Assembly: GCF_025210435.1 (NCBI RefSeq)
Contig: NZ_JAOART010000135.1
Coordinates: forward strand, 1-64,000
Direction: 5' to 3'
Source: Anaeromicrobium sp.
Lineage (GTDB): Bacteria > Bacillota > Clostridia > Peptostreptococcales > Thermotaleaceae
Length of the DNA stretch: 64,000 nucleotides
A program made the position numbers and the translations under genes. How positions within the stretch are numbered: position 1 is the stretch's first letter; each line of letters begins with the position of its first letter. Under the pieces are notes generated by a model. The model was not told the DNA's origin. It did no database searches and was given only the letters and a program-made list of their open reading frames with translations. Below are positions 22,486 through 33,019 of this stretch, in pieces.

Positions 22486-25188
22486 ATGATAAAAAGTCGA
22501 GGTAGGACTAAAGCACTTTTCATATGTATTTTTTTTGTATATATAGTTTTATTTAATATGGCCTATGGAGAAGAAAAAAAGCATGTACTTGTAATTCATA
22601 ATTATGGTTGTGATGATACGTTGGGTGAAGAAATTCCCAAGGGGTTAAGAGCATTTGTGGATTATATGATAGTTACTAGGGAATGTCTAAAAATAGATAA
22701 TTTTAGTGATGAACTATATATGGAAAAGTTATATGAACTTTATAAGGAAAAATATAAAAAGGGTCATATAGATGCAGTGATCACAGGAGATAGGGAGTCA
22801 TTTTATTTTATAAAAAAATATGGAAGGGGCATATTTAAGGATGCACCAATTGTGGTAAATGCACATATTGCTAATAGGCAACAGGTGGAAAATATAATTA
22901 AAGAGGATGAAAAATTTTATGGTGTGTATACAAATATTAATATACAGTCAAATATGGAATTAGCCACCAATATGATACCCTATAACACGAATTTAGTATT
23001 TGTATTGGGGAAAAACTCACAGGGAGATTATTATAAAAATCAGTTAAAAAAACTGAAAAAAGAATATTATGAAAGGGGTAAAAGATTTGTAATAATAGAG
23101 GAAGAATCATTTGAAAGTACCCTTGAAAAGATGAAAAAAATAGAAAATCCCATATATTTCTTATTGACTAGTGAATTAAATAAGAATGGAAAAAGATTAA
23201 AAGTAGTAGATTTAATAGATGAAATGAATAAGGAATTAAATAAACCCTTATTTACAATATCAAAGGAAGCTGTAAAAAGGGGAGCAATAGGTGGACATGT
23301 GATGAGTTCTAAGGATAAAGGATTATTTATGGAAAATTTATTAAAGGATATATTAAATAAGGACTCCCATATTAAAAGGAGTATAATATATGATAAAAAA
23401 AGTTATATATTTAATTATGAATTGCTGAAAAAGTACAATATTTCACTCAATAAGGTTCCAAGTGGTAGTTCCTATATAAATATGGTACCTACCTATTATA
23501 GGGTATCTAAAAGTGTAGTTGGTATATGTATAACGGGGATTATAATAATGTTGGCCATAATAATATATTACCTTTTAATTAGTGTTAAAAAGGGCCATCG
23601 CGTAGAAGAAGAGCTTAAAGATAAAATAAAGTTTATGGAAGTATTAATAGAAACTATACCTAGTCCTGTTTATTATAAAAATCTTAAGGGAACTTATTTA
23701 GGTTGTAATAGGGCCTTTGCGAATTTCATGAATTTAAAAAAGGAAGACATAATAGGAAAAAATATAGAAGATATTATAGATAATGACTATACTAGAGCCT
23801 GTAAAGAAACGGATATACAACTTTTAAAAATGGGAAGAACAATATCCTATGAAAGTAATATGAAGAAAAAAGATGGATTTATGGGCCATGGTATTTTTTA
23901 TAAGGCCACTTTTTCCGATAATAATGATCAAATTGCAGGCATATTAGGAGTAATACTAGATATAACAAATAGAAAGGAAATGGAAGTAGTTTTAAAGGAA
24001 AGTGAAGAAAGGTATAGGACCTTAGTAAACTCTATACCGTATTCCTTAGTAGCCATAAATAACGGAGTAATAGAATTTGCTAATGATAAAGCTGTAAAGG
24101 CATTAAATGCCAATGAAAAATATAAACTTATTGGAAAGAAGTTTTATGAATTTATGGATGAAGAAGATGTACAAAAGACTAAGGAGAGATTTGAGTATGT
24201 ATTAAAAAATAAAAGGATAGCGCCTATGCAGGAAAGAAGATATAAAAAAATAGGTGGAGGATATGCAGAAATAGAAGTAACTACTATTCCGTACTTTGAA
24301 AATGGAACTACAAAAATATTAACCATAGGTAATGATATATCAGAGAGAAAGAAGAATGAAAAGTTAACAAAACAAATTAGAGAGGCTGAGGAACAGGATA
24401 AGATTAGAACAGAGTTTTTTGCCAATTTATCCCATGAGTTAAGAACACCTTTAAATGTCATATTAGGAAGTATTCAATTAATAGAAAGTGATAAAAAGGG
24501 AAATAGTTCTAGCTTATATAATAGGGTAAAGCGTATAAAAGTGTTAAAACAAAATTGTCATAGATTACTTAGATTGGTTAATAATTTAATAGATATAACT
24601 AAAATGGATGCGGGATATTTTCATTTGGATTTTAATAATTATAATATTATAAACATTATTGAGGATATTACCTTGTCTGTAGTAGAATACGTAGAACAAA
24701 AGGGATTAAATATAGTGTTTGATACGGATGTGGAAGAAAAAATAGTATCCTGTGATCCAGATGCTTTAGAAAGGATAATGCTGAACTTAATATCTAATAG
24801 TATTAAATTTAGCAATAGTGGTTCTACCATAAATATTAATATGGAGGATCATAGGGAGTATATATTAATAATTGTGGAAGATGATGGAATAGGTATAGAG
24901 GATACAAAGTTAAAGGAAATATTTAAAAGATTTAGACAGGTGGATAAATCCTTTAGGAGGAGGCATGAGGGCAGTGGAATTGGTCTATCCTTAGTAAAAT
25001 ATTTAATAGAAATGCATAAGGGTACTATAGATGTTCAGAGTGTTTATGAAAAGGGAACAAAATTTATTATAAAGTTGCCTGTAGCAGAAAGTCAAAGGGT
25101 AGATGAAATTGAAAATCACATGCCAGAAGGAATGATAGAGAATAGAGTGGAAAGGGTAAATGTTGAATTTTCTGATATATATAATTAA
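22486..25188 (+). CDS. Orphan sensor histidine kinase (ABC-type sensor domain, two PAS)
   Basis: The 900-residue protein has a signal peptide (1-28) and an extracytoplasmic region (30-340) resembling ABC_sub_bind periplasmic proteins (KKHVLVIHNYG, VITGDRESFYF). A membrane helix follows (about 345-367), then two PAS domains (about 385-495 and 508-625). HisKA has His650 in FANLSHELRTPLN, and the HATPase has EDDGIGIE and GSGIGLSLVK. There is no receiver domain and no response regulator gene beside it. An orphan kinase with a possible Spo0A box upstream could feed the sporulation phosphorelay; that is inference. The start ATG 22486 follows CAGGGGGATTAAT. Confidence 0.9.
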   Translation: MIKSRGRTKALFICIFFVYIVLFNMAYGEEKKHVLVIHNYGCDDTLGEEIPKGLRAFVDYMIVTRECLKIDNFSDELYMEKLYELYKEKYKKGHIDAVITGDRESFYFIKKYGRGIFKDAPIVVNAHIANRQQVENIIKEDEKFYGVYTNINIQSNMELATNMIPYNTNLVFVLGKNSQGDYYKNQLKKLKKEYYERGKRFVIIEEESFESTLEKMKKIENPIYFLLTSELNKNGKRLKVVDLIDEMNKELNKPLFTISKEAVKRGAIGGHVMSSKDKGLFMENLLKDILNKDSHIKRSIIYDKKSYIFNYELLKKYNISLNKVPSGSSYINMVPTYYRVSKSVVGICITGIIIMLAIIIYYLLISVKKGHRVEEELKDKIKFMEVLIETIPSPVYYKNLKGTYLGCNRAFANFMNLKKEDIIGKNIEDIIDNDYTRACKETDIQLLKMGRTISYESNMKKKDGFMGHGIFYKATFSDNNDQIAGILGVILDITNRKEMEVVLKESEERYRTLVNSIPYSLVAINNGVIEFANDKAVKALNANEKYKLIGKKFYEFMDEEDVQKTKERFEYVLKNKRIAPMQERRYKKIGGGYAEIEVTTIPYFENGTTKILTIGNDISERKKNEKLTKQIREAEEQDKIRTEFFANLSHELRTPLNVILGSIQLIESDKKGNSSSLYNRVKRIKVLKQNCHRLLRLVNNLIDITKMDAGYFHLDFNNYNIINIIEDITLSVVEYVEQKGLNIVFDTDVEEKIVSCDPDALERIMLNLISNSIKFSNSGSTININMEDHREYILIIVEDDGIGIEDTKLKEIFKRFRQVDKSFRRRHEGSGIGLSLVKYLIEMHKGTIDVQSVYEKGTKFIIKLPVAESQRVDEIENHMPEGMIENRVERVNVEFSDIYN

Positions 25189-25240
25189 AAAGTAAAAAGC
25201 TTGTAATACTTATGTAAGTATTACAAGCTTTTTTACTTTT
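25187..25240. terminator. Bidirectional terminator between convergent genes
   Basis: A 25-bp near-perfect stem includes AAGCTTGTAATACTTA opposite TAAGTATTACAAGCTT with a TG loop. A-runs and T-runs flank both sides, so it ends both the kinase gene and the nuoG-gltD gene. Confidence 0.9.
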
Positions 25241-25265
25241 ATATTATGTCAGTTGTTGTCCCAAA

Positions 25266-28200
25266 TTAAATTAAATTTTCATTTCTAAGATACTCTGAAA
25301 ACAACTCTGTTGTATTATTAGTATTATCAAGTTTAACAAATAAAGAATCATTAGAAACTATTTGTAGTTGGGCATTTTTACTTTCTAAATTAAATTCCCT
25401 TGAGAAGGACTTGTGTTTTGATAATATTTCTTCTGTTATTTGATCTATATTAATATAACTTATTTTATACTCTAATAAATTACATAAGCTAATTATAGTT
25501 TCAATATTTTTACCTAAAGATTTATGATTATTAATCTTTTGTGTTGTGCCTTCTGAGTTAGTATAAGTTCCTCTAGATTCTAATAGGCTAGCAGAAGGTA
25601 ATACCACATGGGCACTATCTGTAGTATCGTTAGTGTATTGATCTAGTACTACTAAGAAGTCTAGATTGTCTTTACTTACAGAAGTTGGAATGTTTTCACC
25701 AAATGTGATTAAGGATTTAATACTTCCATCATTAATTTTTTCAACTGCATTTTCAAAACCACTAATATTTAGGTTTGATAAACCTTGACTATTACAATTT
25801 GGCTTAAGTTGGATTAAACCAGAGCGTGCACAACCTATGTGATTAGTTACAACGGCCATATTAGCTAATAATTTAGCAGCAGAAGTACTAATATTGTTTT
25901 GACCAAATACAATCATGGCCTTCTTAGAATTAAAGTAAACATTAGCCATTTCTTTAGCTTCATTACTTGGAGTTATACCTTCTAAGCTTTCTTTTAACTC
26001 ATTAAAATTATCTGCATCCTTAGGCACAGCACCTAGGTCAACTAAAGCTTTTAAAACTTCATTTAAGAATAAAGTATTATTCTCTGGGTAGAAACTCCTA
26101 TGAGCCCATTCATCAGCTGTAGTAGCTTCAGGATTTATAATTAATAGTTTAGTATTATTTTTTACTGCTCTTTTAATCTTAGTACCTACTACAGGGAATT
26201 CTTTCATAATATCAGCACCAACTAAAAGAATTGTATCAGTAGATAATAGTTCATCATATTTACTAGTAGAAGAGTCATAACCTATAACATCTTCTACACC
26301 CTCTGATAATCTATTGAAAGAGAAAATGTTATTAGTTTTTATTACTTCCTTAGCAAACCTAGAAATCATGTGTATTTCTTCATTAGAATATTTATCAGAA
26401 ATAGATACTCCTATGGAGTCAGAACCATACAAGAACTTTAAACTTTGTATTTTCTTAGCAACAGTTAATAGTCCTTCATTCATAGTCACTTTTTCTAATG
26501 AACCATTTTTTCTAACAAGAGCAGAATCAATTTTATCCCCATGTTTGTGTAAATCAAAACCAAATCTACCTTTAACACATAATAATCCATTGTCAACCTT
26601 ACTATTCTTATTAGGAACAGATCTAACTACTAAATCTCCCTTAGTGTGTAGGGTCATGTTACATCCAACACTACAGTGAGAACATACATGGTTAGATTCT
26701 TCTGTCTTAAGTGGTACAAATTTATCCATAGGAGATTTTTCTCCTAATGCTCCTGTTGGACATACGCTTATACATTGACCACAAGAGATACAATTAGTGT
26801 CTTTTAGTGGTTTATCAAGGGCAGGTTTTACTATAGTATCAAATCCTCTATCAACTAATCCTAGAGCACCAACACCCATAACTTCATCACAAACCCTTAC
26901 ACATAATCCACATAAGATACACTTATCAGGATTTCTATCAATAAATGGATGAGAGTTATCAACTTTTCTATTGTGAACTTCTCCAGCTAATCTCTCTGGT
27001 TTAACTTTATAATCATTAGCATAATCAATAAGCTTACACTCAAAATAATCATGACAACCACATTCTAAACATCTACTAGCCTCTTCTATAGCTTGCTCTT
27101 CCGTATAACCTGAAACTATTTCGTTAAAGTTAGTATTTCTTTCTTCAGGAAGTAAATGTCTCATATGAGGTCTGTGTTTCTTTTCTTTATCAGCGAAATC
27201 TTCCTCAGTAAGATCATTTCTTTCCACATAGTAAGGCTTTTCATAAGCCACTTCCATGCCATGTAGATAGCTATTTATTATATGAGAAGCTTTCTTACCT
27301 TCACCAATTGCTTCAATGGCAATGCTAGCACCTTTATTTGTAGCATCTCCAATGGCGAAAACTCCTTCTAAATTAGTTCTAAAAGTATTTTCATCTGCTA
27401 TTATAGTATTCCACTTAGTAAGTTCTACATTATCTAATCCTTCAGGAGTTACCCCTTGGCCTATTGCTACTATTACAGTATCAATGTCTAATGTTTCTTC
27501 TTCACCCTCAATAGGGATAGGACGTCTTCTACCACTAGCATCAGGTTCACCTTGCTTCATTTTTTGAAGACGAATCTTAGATACCTTTCCATCTTCACCT
27601 ATTACTTCAATTGGGTTTACAAGGCTCTTAAAGATTACACCTTCTTCTTTACCTTCAACTATCTCTATTTCTTCAGCTGGCATTTCAGCTTCTGTCCTAC
27701 GATATATGTTGTAAACTTCCTTAGCCCCAAGTCTAATAGCAGTTCTACAAGCGTCCATAGCAGTGTTTCCTCCACCTACTACGGCAACTTTTTCTCCAAC
27801 TTTCATATGTTCGTTAGTTACAACTTTTCTTAGGAAGTCAATACCCCCCATTACTCCATCTAAATTTTCACCTTCACACCTCATAGAGCTACTATTCCAA
27901 GCACCAATTGCTAAAACAACAGCATGGGATGAGTTTTGTAAAGATTCAAAGGATAAATCCTTTCCTAATCTAGTATTAGGTACTAATTTTGCGCCCATTG
28001 ATTCTATTATTTGGATTTCCTTATCTAAAACTGCCTTAGGAAGTCTATACTCAGGAATTCCGTATCTCAGCATTCCACCTAACTTAGGCATAGCTTCATA
28101 TATAGTTACATCATGACCTTCTTTGGTTAAATAGTAAGCAGCAGTTAAACCACCAGGGCCTCCACCTACTATAGACACTTTCTTTCCAGTAGATTCTTTA

Positions 28201-28763
28201 ATCTTTGGCATATGTTTTTCTACGCCATTTAAATCAATATCAGCTACGAAGCTCTTTAACCAAGCAATAGATACGGATTCATCAGTTAATTTACGTCTAC
28301 AGGCATCTTCACATGGGTGAGGGCAAACTCTACCAATACTAGCTGGAAGAGGTAGTTCTTCCTTTATTAATTTTAATGCTTCATCATATTGTTTGTTAGC
28401 TATAAGACCCACATAACCTTGACAATCCGTATTAGTAGGACATGCTAACACACAGGGAGGTCTACAATCTCCAGTGTGGTCTGATAATAATAATTCTAAA
28501 GCAGTTTTTCTTGATTCTTTTATACGAGTAGACTTTGTAGTTACTACCATGTTAGCAGATGCCTTAGTTGCACAAGAACGTAGGAGTTTAGGAATTCCCT
28601 CAACTTCAACTACACAAAGGCCGCAAGAACCATATATTTCAACCCTAGAGTCATAACAAAGGGTTGGGATATATACATCGTTTTCTTTAGCTATATCTAA
28701 AATAGTTTGGCCTTCGTGGCCTATTACTTCTTTACCATCTATATTAAGACGTATTTGTGCCAT
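25266..28763 (-). CDS. NuoG-GltD fusion subunit of a soluble NAD(P)H:ferredoxin-type oxidoreductase
   Basis: The 1165-residue protein joins several redox modules. First is an N-terminal 2Fe-2S domain (Cys36, Cys47, Cys50, Cys64), then a NuoG-like His-Cys cluster region (DHTGDCRPPC). A GltD/NfnB-type flavoprotein follows, with CPTNTDC, GRVCPHPCEDAC, FAD site GGGPGGLTAAYYL, NAD(P) site VVGGGNTAMDACR and GVFAIGDATNKG. Two 4Fe-4S motifs (CILCGLCVRVC, CISCGQCISVC) are next. Last is a molybdopterin-oxidoreductase fold (CSHCSVGCN and on) with no Cys or Sec at the usual metal-ligand position. It has no H-cluster motifs, so it is not a hydrogenase. The start ATG 28763 follows AAGGAGG. The architecture resembles the Sporomusa-type Nfn transhydrogenase as I recall it. 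Confidence 0.8.
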   Translation of the reverse strand: MAQIRLNIDGKEVIGHEGQTILDIAKENDVYIPTLCYDSRVEIYGSCGLCVVEVEGIPKLLRSCATKASANMVVTTKSTRIKESRKTALELLLSDHTGDCRPPCVLACPTNTDCQGYVGLIANKQYDEALKLIKEELPLPASIGRVCPHPCEDACRRKLTDESVSIAWLKSFVADIDLNGVEKHMPKIKESTGKKVSIVGGGPGGLTAAYYLTKEGHDVTIYEAMPKLGGMLRYGIPEYRLPKAVLDKEIQIIESMGAKLVPNTRLGKDLSFESLQNSSHAVVLAIGAWNSSSMRCEGENLDGVMGGIDFLRKVVTNEHMKVGEKVAVVGGGNTAMDACRTAIRLGAKEVYNIYRRTEAEMPAEEIEIVEGKEEGVIFKSLVNPIEVIGEDGKVSKIRLQKMKQGEPDASGRRRPIPIEGEEETLDIDTVIVAIGQGVTPEGLDNVELTKWNTIIADENTFRTNLEGVFAIGDATNKGASIAIEAIGEGKKASHIINSYLHGMEVAYEKPYYVERNDLTEEDFADKEKKHRPHMRHLLPEERNTNFNEIVSGYTEEQAIEEASRCLECGCHDYFECKLIDYANDYKVKPERLAGEVHNRKVDNSHPFIDRNPDKCILCGLCVRVCDEVMGVGALGLVDRGFDTIVKPALDKPLKDTNCISCGQCISVCPTGALGEKSPMDKFVPLKTEESNHVCSHCSVGCNMTLHTKGDLVVRSVPNKNSKVDNGLLCVKGRFGFDLHKHGDKIDSALVRKNGSLEKVTMNEGLLTVAKKIQSLKFLYGSDSIGVSISDKYSNEEIHMISRFAKEVIKTNNIFSFNRLSEGVEDVIGYDSSTSKYDELLSTDTILLVGADIMKEFPVVGTKIKRAVKNNTKLLIINPEATTADEWAHRSFYPENNTLFLNEVLKALVDLGAVPKDADNFNELKESLEGITPSNEAKEMANVYFNSKKAMIVFGQNNISTSAAKLLANMAVVTNHIGCARSGLIQLKPNCNSQGLSNLNISGFENAVEKINDGSIKSLITFGENIPTSVSKDNLDFLVVLDQYTNDTTDSAHVVLPSASLLESRGTYTNSEGTTQKINNHKSLGKNIETIISLCNLLEYKISYINIDQITEEILSKHKSFSREFNLESKNAQLQIVSNDSLFVKLDNTNNTTELFSEYLRNENLI

Positions 28764-28776
28764 AATAAATGCCTCC

Positions 28777-30525
28777 TTAGTCAATTACTATTGCATCAAA
28801 TTTACAAGCGGCCATACATTTGCCACATTTGATACAAGTATCCTCATTAATAGTATGTTTTGTTTTAACACTACCAGAAATTGCATCAACAGGACAATTT
28901 CTGCTACAAAGGGTACATCCGATACACTTGTCTGTAATTGTGTAAGTAAGAAGTTCAGTACATTGTTTAGCCGTACACTTCTTATTTAAAATATGATCTT
29001 CATATTCATTTCTAAAATATTTAATAGTAGTTAAAACTGGGTTTGGTGCAGTTTGACCTAGACCACATAGGGAACCTTCTTTTATCTTTATGGATAAATC
29101 TTCTAATAATTCTATATCTCCTTCTTTACCTTCACCATTACATATGCGAGTAAGGATTTCTAACATTCTTTTAGTACCTATTCTACAATGGATACACTTA
29201 CCACAAGATTCTTCACGAGTAAATTGTAAGAAGAATCTAGCCATATCAACCATACATGTGGTTTCATCCATTACTACCATTCCACCAGAACCCATTATGG
29301 CACCAGTTTTATTTATTGACTCATAATCAACGGAAGTTTCGATAAGTTCCTTAGGAATACATCCACCTGAAGGTCCACCCATTTGAACTGCTTTAAATTC
29401 CTTATTATCTTTAATTCCGCCTCCAATGTTGTATATAACTTCTTTTAAACTTATTCCCATTGGAACTTCCACAAGTCCACCGTTTTTAATCTTACCAGTT
29501 AAAGCGAAAACTTTAGTTCCATTAGACTTCTCCGTCCCCATACTAGAGAAGGCTTCTCCGCCGTTTAATAGTATCCAAGGGACATTTGCGAAGGTTTCAA
29601 CATTATTAATATTAGTAGGTTGTTGCCAATATCCCTTTTGAGCAGGGAATGGAGGTTTAAGTCGAGGCATACCACGTTCGCCTTCAAGGGATGCTATTAA
29701 TGCAGTTTCTTCACCGCATACAAAAGCACCAGCACCTGCTTTGATCCTTAAGTCAAAGTTAAGTCCCTTGATTCCAAAGATATCCTTTCCTAAGAAACCC
29801 TTTTGTCGAGCTTGCTCGATTGCTAATTGTAATCTTTCTATAGCTAATGGATATTCAGCACGTACATATACAATACCTTCTTCAGCTCCCATAGCATAAG
29901 CACCAATCATCATTCCTTCAATTAGGTTATGAGGATCTCCTTCTAAAACAGATCTATCCATAAATGCTCCTGGATCTCCTTCATCTGCATTACATACTAT
30001 ATACTTTGGAGTAGCTTTACTGTTTTTAGCTGCATTCCATTTAAACCATGTGGGGAATCCTGCTCCTCCACGGCCGCGAAGGCCAGAAACTTTGATTACT
30101 TCAATAACTTCATCAGGAGTCATTTCCTTTAAGCATTTTTGAATAGCCTTATAACCATGGATTTCTGTATATTCATCTATATTTTCAGGGTTTATGATAC
30201 CGCAATTTCTAAGGGCAATTCTACTTTGAGAATTTAAAATGTTAGAAGAAATATCATCCATTAAATACTCATTTATAGGATTACCATTTTTTATGTGTTT
30301 TTCGATTATTTCCTTAGCCATTTCTTCGGTTACCTTAACATAAGTGAATTTTTTATCATTCTCAACTAAATCAATAATCGGTTCAAGATAACACATACCA
30401 ATACATCCTGTTGTAGATATGGTAGCTGCTATGTTAGAGTTATCTATTTCTTCTTTAAACAATGAGTATACTTTGTTAGCACCAGCTGCAATACCGCAAC
30501 TTCCTTGTCCGATAATAACTTTCAC
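28777..30525 (-). CDS. NuoF-like NADH/FMN subunit
   Basis: The 582-residue protein has an N-terminal thioredoxin-like 2Fe-2S domain (residues 1-90). The NuoF core follows: GLRGRGGAGFPTWFKW for NADH, VCNADEGDPGAFMDR for FMN, and AGAGAFVCGEETALIAS. The N3-type 4Fe-4S site is ESCGKCIHCRIGTKRM. A C-terminal two-cluster ferredoxin domain ends it (CIGCTLCSRNC, CIKCGKCMAAC). This is the HydB/NfnB-like version used in bifurcating complexes, not the shorter complex I NuoF. It is the NAD(H)-binding, FMN-containing subunit and the candidate bifurcation site. It lies 4 bp after the NuoE gene and 13 bp before the NuoG-GltD start, so the three form one operon. Confidence 0.93.
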   Translation of the reverse strand: MKVIIGQGSCGIAAGANKVYSLFKEEIDNSNIAATISTTGCIGMCYLEPIIDLVENDKKFTYVKVTEEMAKEIIEKHIKNGNPINEYLMDDISSNILNSQSRIALRNCGIINPENIDEYTEIHGYKAIQKCLKEMTPDEVIEVIKVSGLRGRGGAGFPTWFKWNAAKNSKATPKYIVCNADEGDPGAFMDRSVLEGDPHNLIEGMMIGAYAMGAEEGIVYVRAEYPLAIERLQLAIEQARQKGFLGKDIFGIKGLNFDLRIKAGAGAFVCGEETALIASLEGERGMPRLKPPFPAQKGYWQQPTNINNVETFANVPWILLNGGEAFSSMGTEKSNGTKVFALTGKIKNGGLVEVPMGISLKEVIYNIGGGIKDNKEFKAVQMGGPSGGCIPKELIETSVDYESINKTGAIMGSGGMVVMDETTCMVDMARFFLQFTREESCGKCIHCRIGTKRMLEILTRICNGEGKEGDIELLEDLSIKIKEGSLCGLGQTAPNPVLTTIKYFRNEYEDHILNKKCTAKQCTELLTYTITDKCIGCTLCSRNCPVDAISGSVKTKHTINEDTCIKCGKCMAACKFDAIVID

Positions 30526-30528
30526 CTT

Positions 30529-31023
30529 TTATACCCCCTTGTTACTTTCTTCTTGAGCCTTGATATCTTTAATAATATCCCTTGCTGATTTAGGTGTAAG
30601 ATTTCCGTAGGTTTCTCCATTAATCATCATAACAGGAGATAAACTACAACAACCTAAACAGGCAACGTTATTTAGTGTAAATAGGTCATCTTCAGTGGTT
30701 TGACCTTCGTTTACACCAAGTTCTTCACATAATGCATTTTCAACGGCCTTAGACCCGTTAACGTGACATGCAGTACCTTGACATAACATTATTAAATACT
30801 TTCCTACAGGTTTTAATCTAAACTGGGTATAAAAAGTTGCAACTCCATATACCTTAGCAGGTTTTACCGATAATTCTTCTGCAATATACATTAATACCTT
30901 TTCTGGTAGATAACCATAAATATCTTGTGCCTTTTGAAGTACAGTTATCAAACTTCCTTTAGAATCTTTATACTTGTCTATAACTGGATCTAATTCTTTA
31001 AAATCCATACAACAACATTCCAT
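30529..31023 (-). CDS. NuoE-like 2Fe-2S subunit
   Basis: The 164-residue protein matches NuoE/HydC. A helical N-terminal half (YGYLPEKVLMYIAEEL, VYGVATFYTQFR) precedes a thioredoxin-like 2Fe-2S domain with ligands in CQGTACHVNGS and ACLGCCSLSP. It passes electrons to or from the NuoF-type subunit encoded next. I prefer ATG 31023 over the GTG three codons upstream because AAAGGGAG lies 8 bp before it. The N-terminus MECCC is cysteine-rich, which is unusual but common in clostridial HydC. It is the first gene of the operon, behind a promoter at 31142-31169. Confidence 0.92.
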   Translation of the reverse strand: MECCCMDFKELDPVIDKYKDSKGSLITVLQKAQDIYGYLPEKVLMYIAEELSVKPAKVYGVATFYTQFRLKPVGKYLIMLCQGTACHVNGSKAVENALCEELGVNEGQTTEDDLFTLNNVACLGCCSLSPVMMINGETYGNLTPKSARDIIKDIKAQEESNKGV

Positions 31024-31459
31024 AATACACACTCCCTTTGGTAGAAATACTAGAAAATTCAGTCGATTAGAGAAGTTAAAAATAAAATAAATTTAAAAAT
31101 TCTTTTATATTTTTCTTTATCTACGTGAAATTAATAAAACCATTATAACATACTTTGTGAGACAAACAATGAAAAAATTTCAAAAAATACAATTTAAAAT
31201 AATGGAAATTGCATGGGAAAATTTAAAATTTAGGGAGATAAGTGGACAAACCAGTGGAATGCACAAAAAAATACATGTATACAAAAATGAAACACAGAAT
31301 ATTCTGAAAAAGGAAATAAAACATGCTATAATTCATCAAAAAGGAAGGGCAATGGTGTCTGAAAATTCAGAAAAGATTCCACATATACAATCTAATTGGA
31401 AAAAATTCGAAATACTCTGATTAATAAACATAAAAAAGAGCTGCAAAGCAGCTCCAACT
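31024..31459 (-). promoter_or_regulatory. Promoter of the nuoEFG-like operon and gpmI terminator region
   Basis: On the minus strand TTGTTT (31169-31164) and TATAAT (31147-31142) are 16 bp apart, giving a leader of about 110 nt before the NuoE-like gene. A plus-strand frame at 31157-31420 has no ribosome site and no recognisable domain, so I treat the stretch as non-coding. The gpmI terminator occupies 31432-31454: GAGCTGC and GCAGCTC around AAA, with a T-run on the minus strand. Confidence 0.65.
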
Positions 31460-33019
31460 TTATGCATTTTCTAGGGCTAAATCTTTCATATCCACTAGTA
31501 ATGATTCTCCAGACATTTCTATGGGTTTATCTAAATTCATAAGAGATAGTAAAGTAGGTGCTAAATCAGCTAATTTACCGTCCTTTAACTCAAAGTTACA
31601 ATTTTCCTTAACTAATACTAATGGAACTGGGTTAGTAGAATGGGCAGTAACCACATTGTCATTTGAATCTAACATTTCATCTGAATTACCGTGGTCTGCT
31701 GTTATTAGTATTTGTCCACTGGTCTTTAAAGTAGCATCTACCACTTTACCTACACATATATCTACTGCTTCAATGGCCTTTACTGCAGCAGGAATATCTC
31801 CCGTATGTCCTACCATATCTGGATTAGCAAAGTTAACTATTATTAAATCATAATCTTCCTTTTCTATTTGTTCAACTAATTTTTCAGTTACTTCATTAGC
31901 GCTCATTTCAGGTTGCATATCATAAGTGGCAACCTTTGGAGATGGAATTAATATTCTATCTTCACCCTTATAAGGTTCTTCTACACCACCATTAAAGAAG
32001 AATGTAACGTGGGCATATTTTTCTGTTTCTGCTATTCTAAGTTGTTTAAGCCCTGAGTTTGATACATACTCACCTAATGTATTTAATAATGTTTGAGGCT
32101 TAAATGCCACGTGGACATTAGGCATGGAAGCATCGTATTGAGTCATACAAACGTAGTTTACTTTGAAGAATCCTTTTTTTCTTTCAAATCCATTAAAGGT
32201 ACTATCTACAAAGGTACGAGTTATTTCCCTAGCCCTATCAGGTCTAAAGTTAAACATAATAATAGAGTCATTTTCCTTAACAGTAGCAACAGGTACTTCA
32301 TCTTTTAATATAACAGTTGGTTTAACAAATTCATCTAGCTGGTCCTTAGAATAAGAATTTTCAACGGCTTCTATAGGGGTAGATGCAATTTCTCCTTCTC
32401 CTAAAACTAGGGCATTGTAAGCCATTTCAACCCTTTCCCAACGGTTATCCCTATCCATTGCATAGAAACGTCCACTTATGGTAGCGATTTCACCAATACC
32501 TATTTCTTCTAATTTTTCTTCAAGTTGAGAAATGTAGCTCTTAGCACTTGAAGGCGGAACGTCACGTCCATCTAGGAATGGGTGAATATATACTTTTTCT
32601 AGACCATTTTCTTTGGCAAGTCTTAAAAGAGCATAAAGGTGAGTGTTGTGACTGTGAACTCCACCATCAGATAATAATCCCCATAAGTGCAATGCACTAT
32701 TATTATCCTTAGCACTTTTAACAGCCTTTAATAGAGAAGCATTTTCAAAGATAGTTTTTTCTTCAATAGCTTTAGTTATTCTTGTAAGTTCTTGATATAC
32801 AATTCTTCCGGCTCCAATATTTAAGTGACCTACTTCTGAATTTCCCATTTGTCCATCAGGTAATCCAACATGGAGTCCACTTGCTTGTATAATACTTGTA
32901 GGATAATTTTCAGTTAATTGATCTAAATTAGGTGTGTTAGCTAATTTTACAGCATTACCCTTTTCTGATTCATTGATTCCATATCCATCTAGAATCATCA
33001 ATATTGTATTTTTTTTCAT
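31460..33019 (-). CDS. gpmI: 2,3-bisphosphoglycerate-independent phosphoglycerate mutase
   Basis: The 519-residue enzyme interconverts 3- and 2-phosphoglycerate in glycolysis. It shows the alkaline-phosphatase fold with metal ligands in MILDGYG (residues 7-13), the phosphoserine in [15 protein letters not shown] (Ser about 62) and substrate-site segments SDGGVHSH and [11 protein letters not shown]. The second metal site is [13 protein letters not shown] and [11 protein letters not shown] near the C-terminus. Length is typical (about 510). It is alone here, not in the usual gap-pgk-tpi-gpmI-eno operon. AAGGGGGAAAT precedes the ATG. Confidence 0.97.
   Translation of the reverse strand: MKKNTILMILDGYGINESEKGNAVKLANTPNLDQLTENYPTSIIQASGLHVGLPDGQMGNSEVGHLNIGAGRIVYQELTRITKAIEEKTIFENASLLKAVKSAKDNNSALHLWGLLSDGGVHSHNTHLYALLRLAKENGLEKVYIHPFLDGRDVPPSSAKSYISQLEEKLEEIGIGEIATISGRFYAMDRDNRWERVEMAYNALVLGEGEIASTPIEAVENSYSKDQLDEFVKPTVILKDEVPVATVKENDSIIMFNFRPDRAREITRTFVDSTFNGFERKKGFFKVNYVCMTQYDASMPNVHVAFKPQTLLNTLGEYVSNSGLKQLRIAETEKYAHVTFFFNGGVEEPYKGEDRILIPSPKVATYDMQPEMSANEVTEKLVEQIEKEDYDLIIVNFANPDMVGHTGDIPAAVKAIEAVDICVGKVVDATLKTSGQILITADHGNSDEMLDSNDNVVTAHSTNPVPLVLVKENCNFELKDGKLADLAPTLLSLMNLDKPIEMSGESLLVDMKDLALENA

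Noticed and set aside
25266..31023. [FeFe] hydrogenase HydABC
   Set aside because: The large subunit lacks H-cluster motifs and carries GltD and molybdopterin-type domains instead.
31157..31420. 87-residue open frame on the plus strand between the NuoE-like gene and gpmI
   Set aside because: No ribosome binding site, no recognisable domain, and it overlaps the predicted promoter and the terminator region of minus-strand genes.
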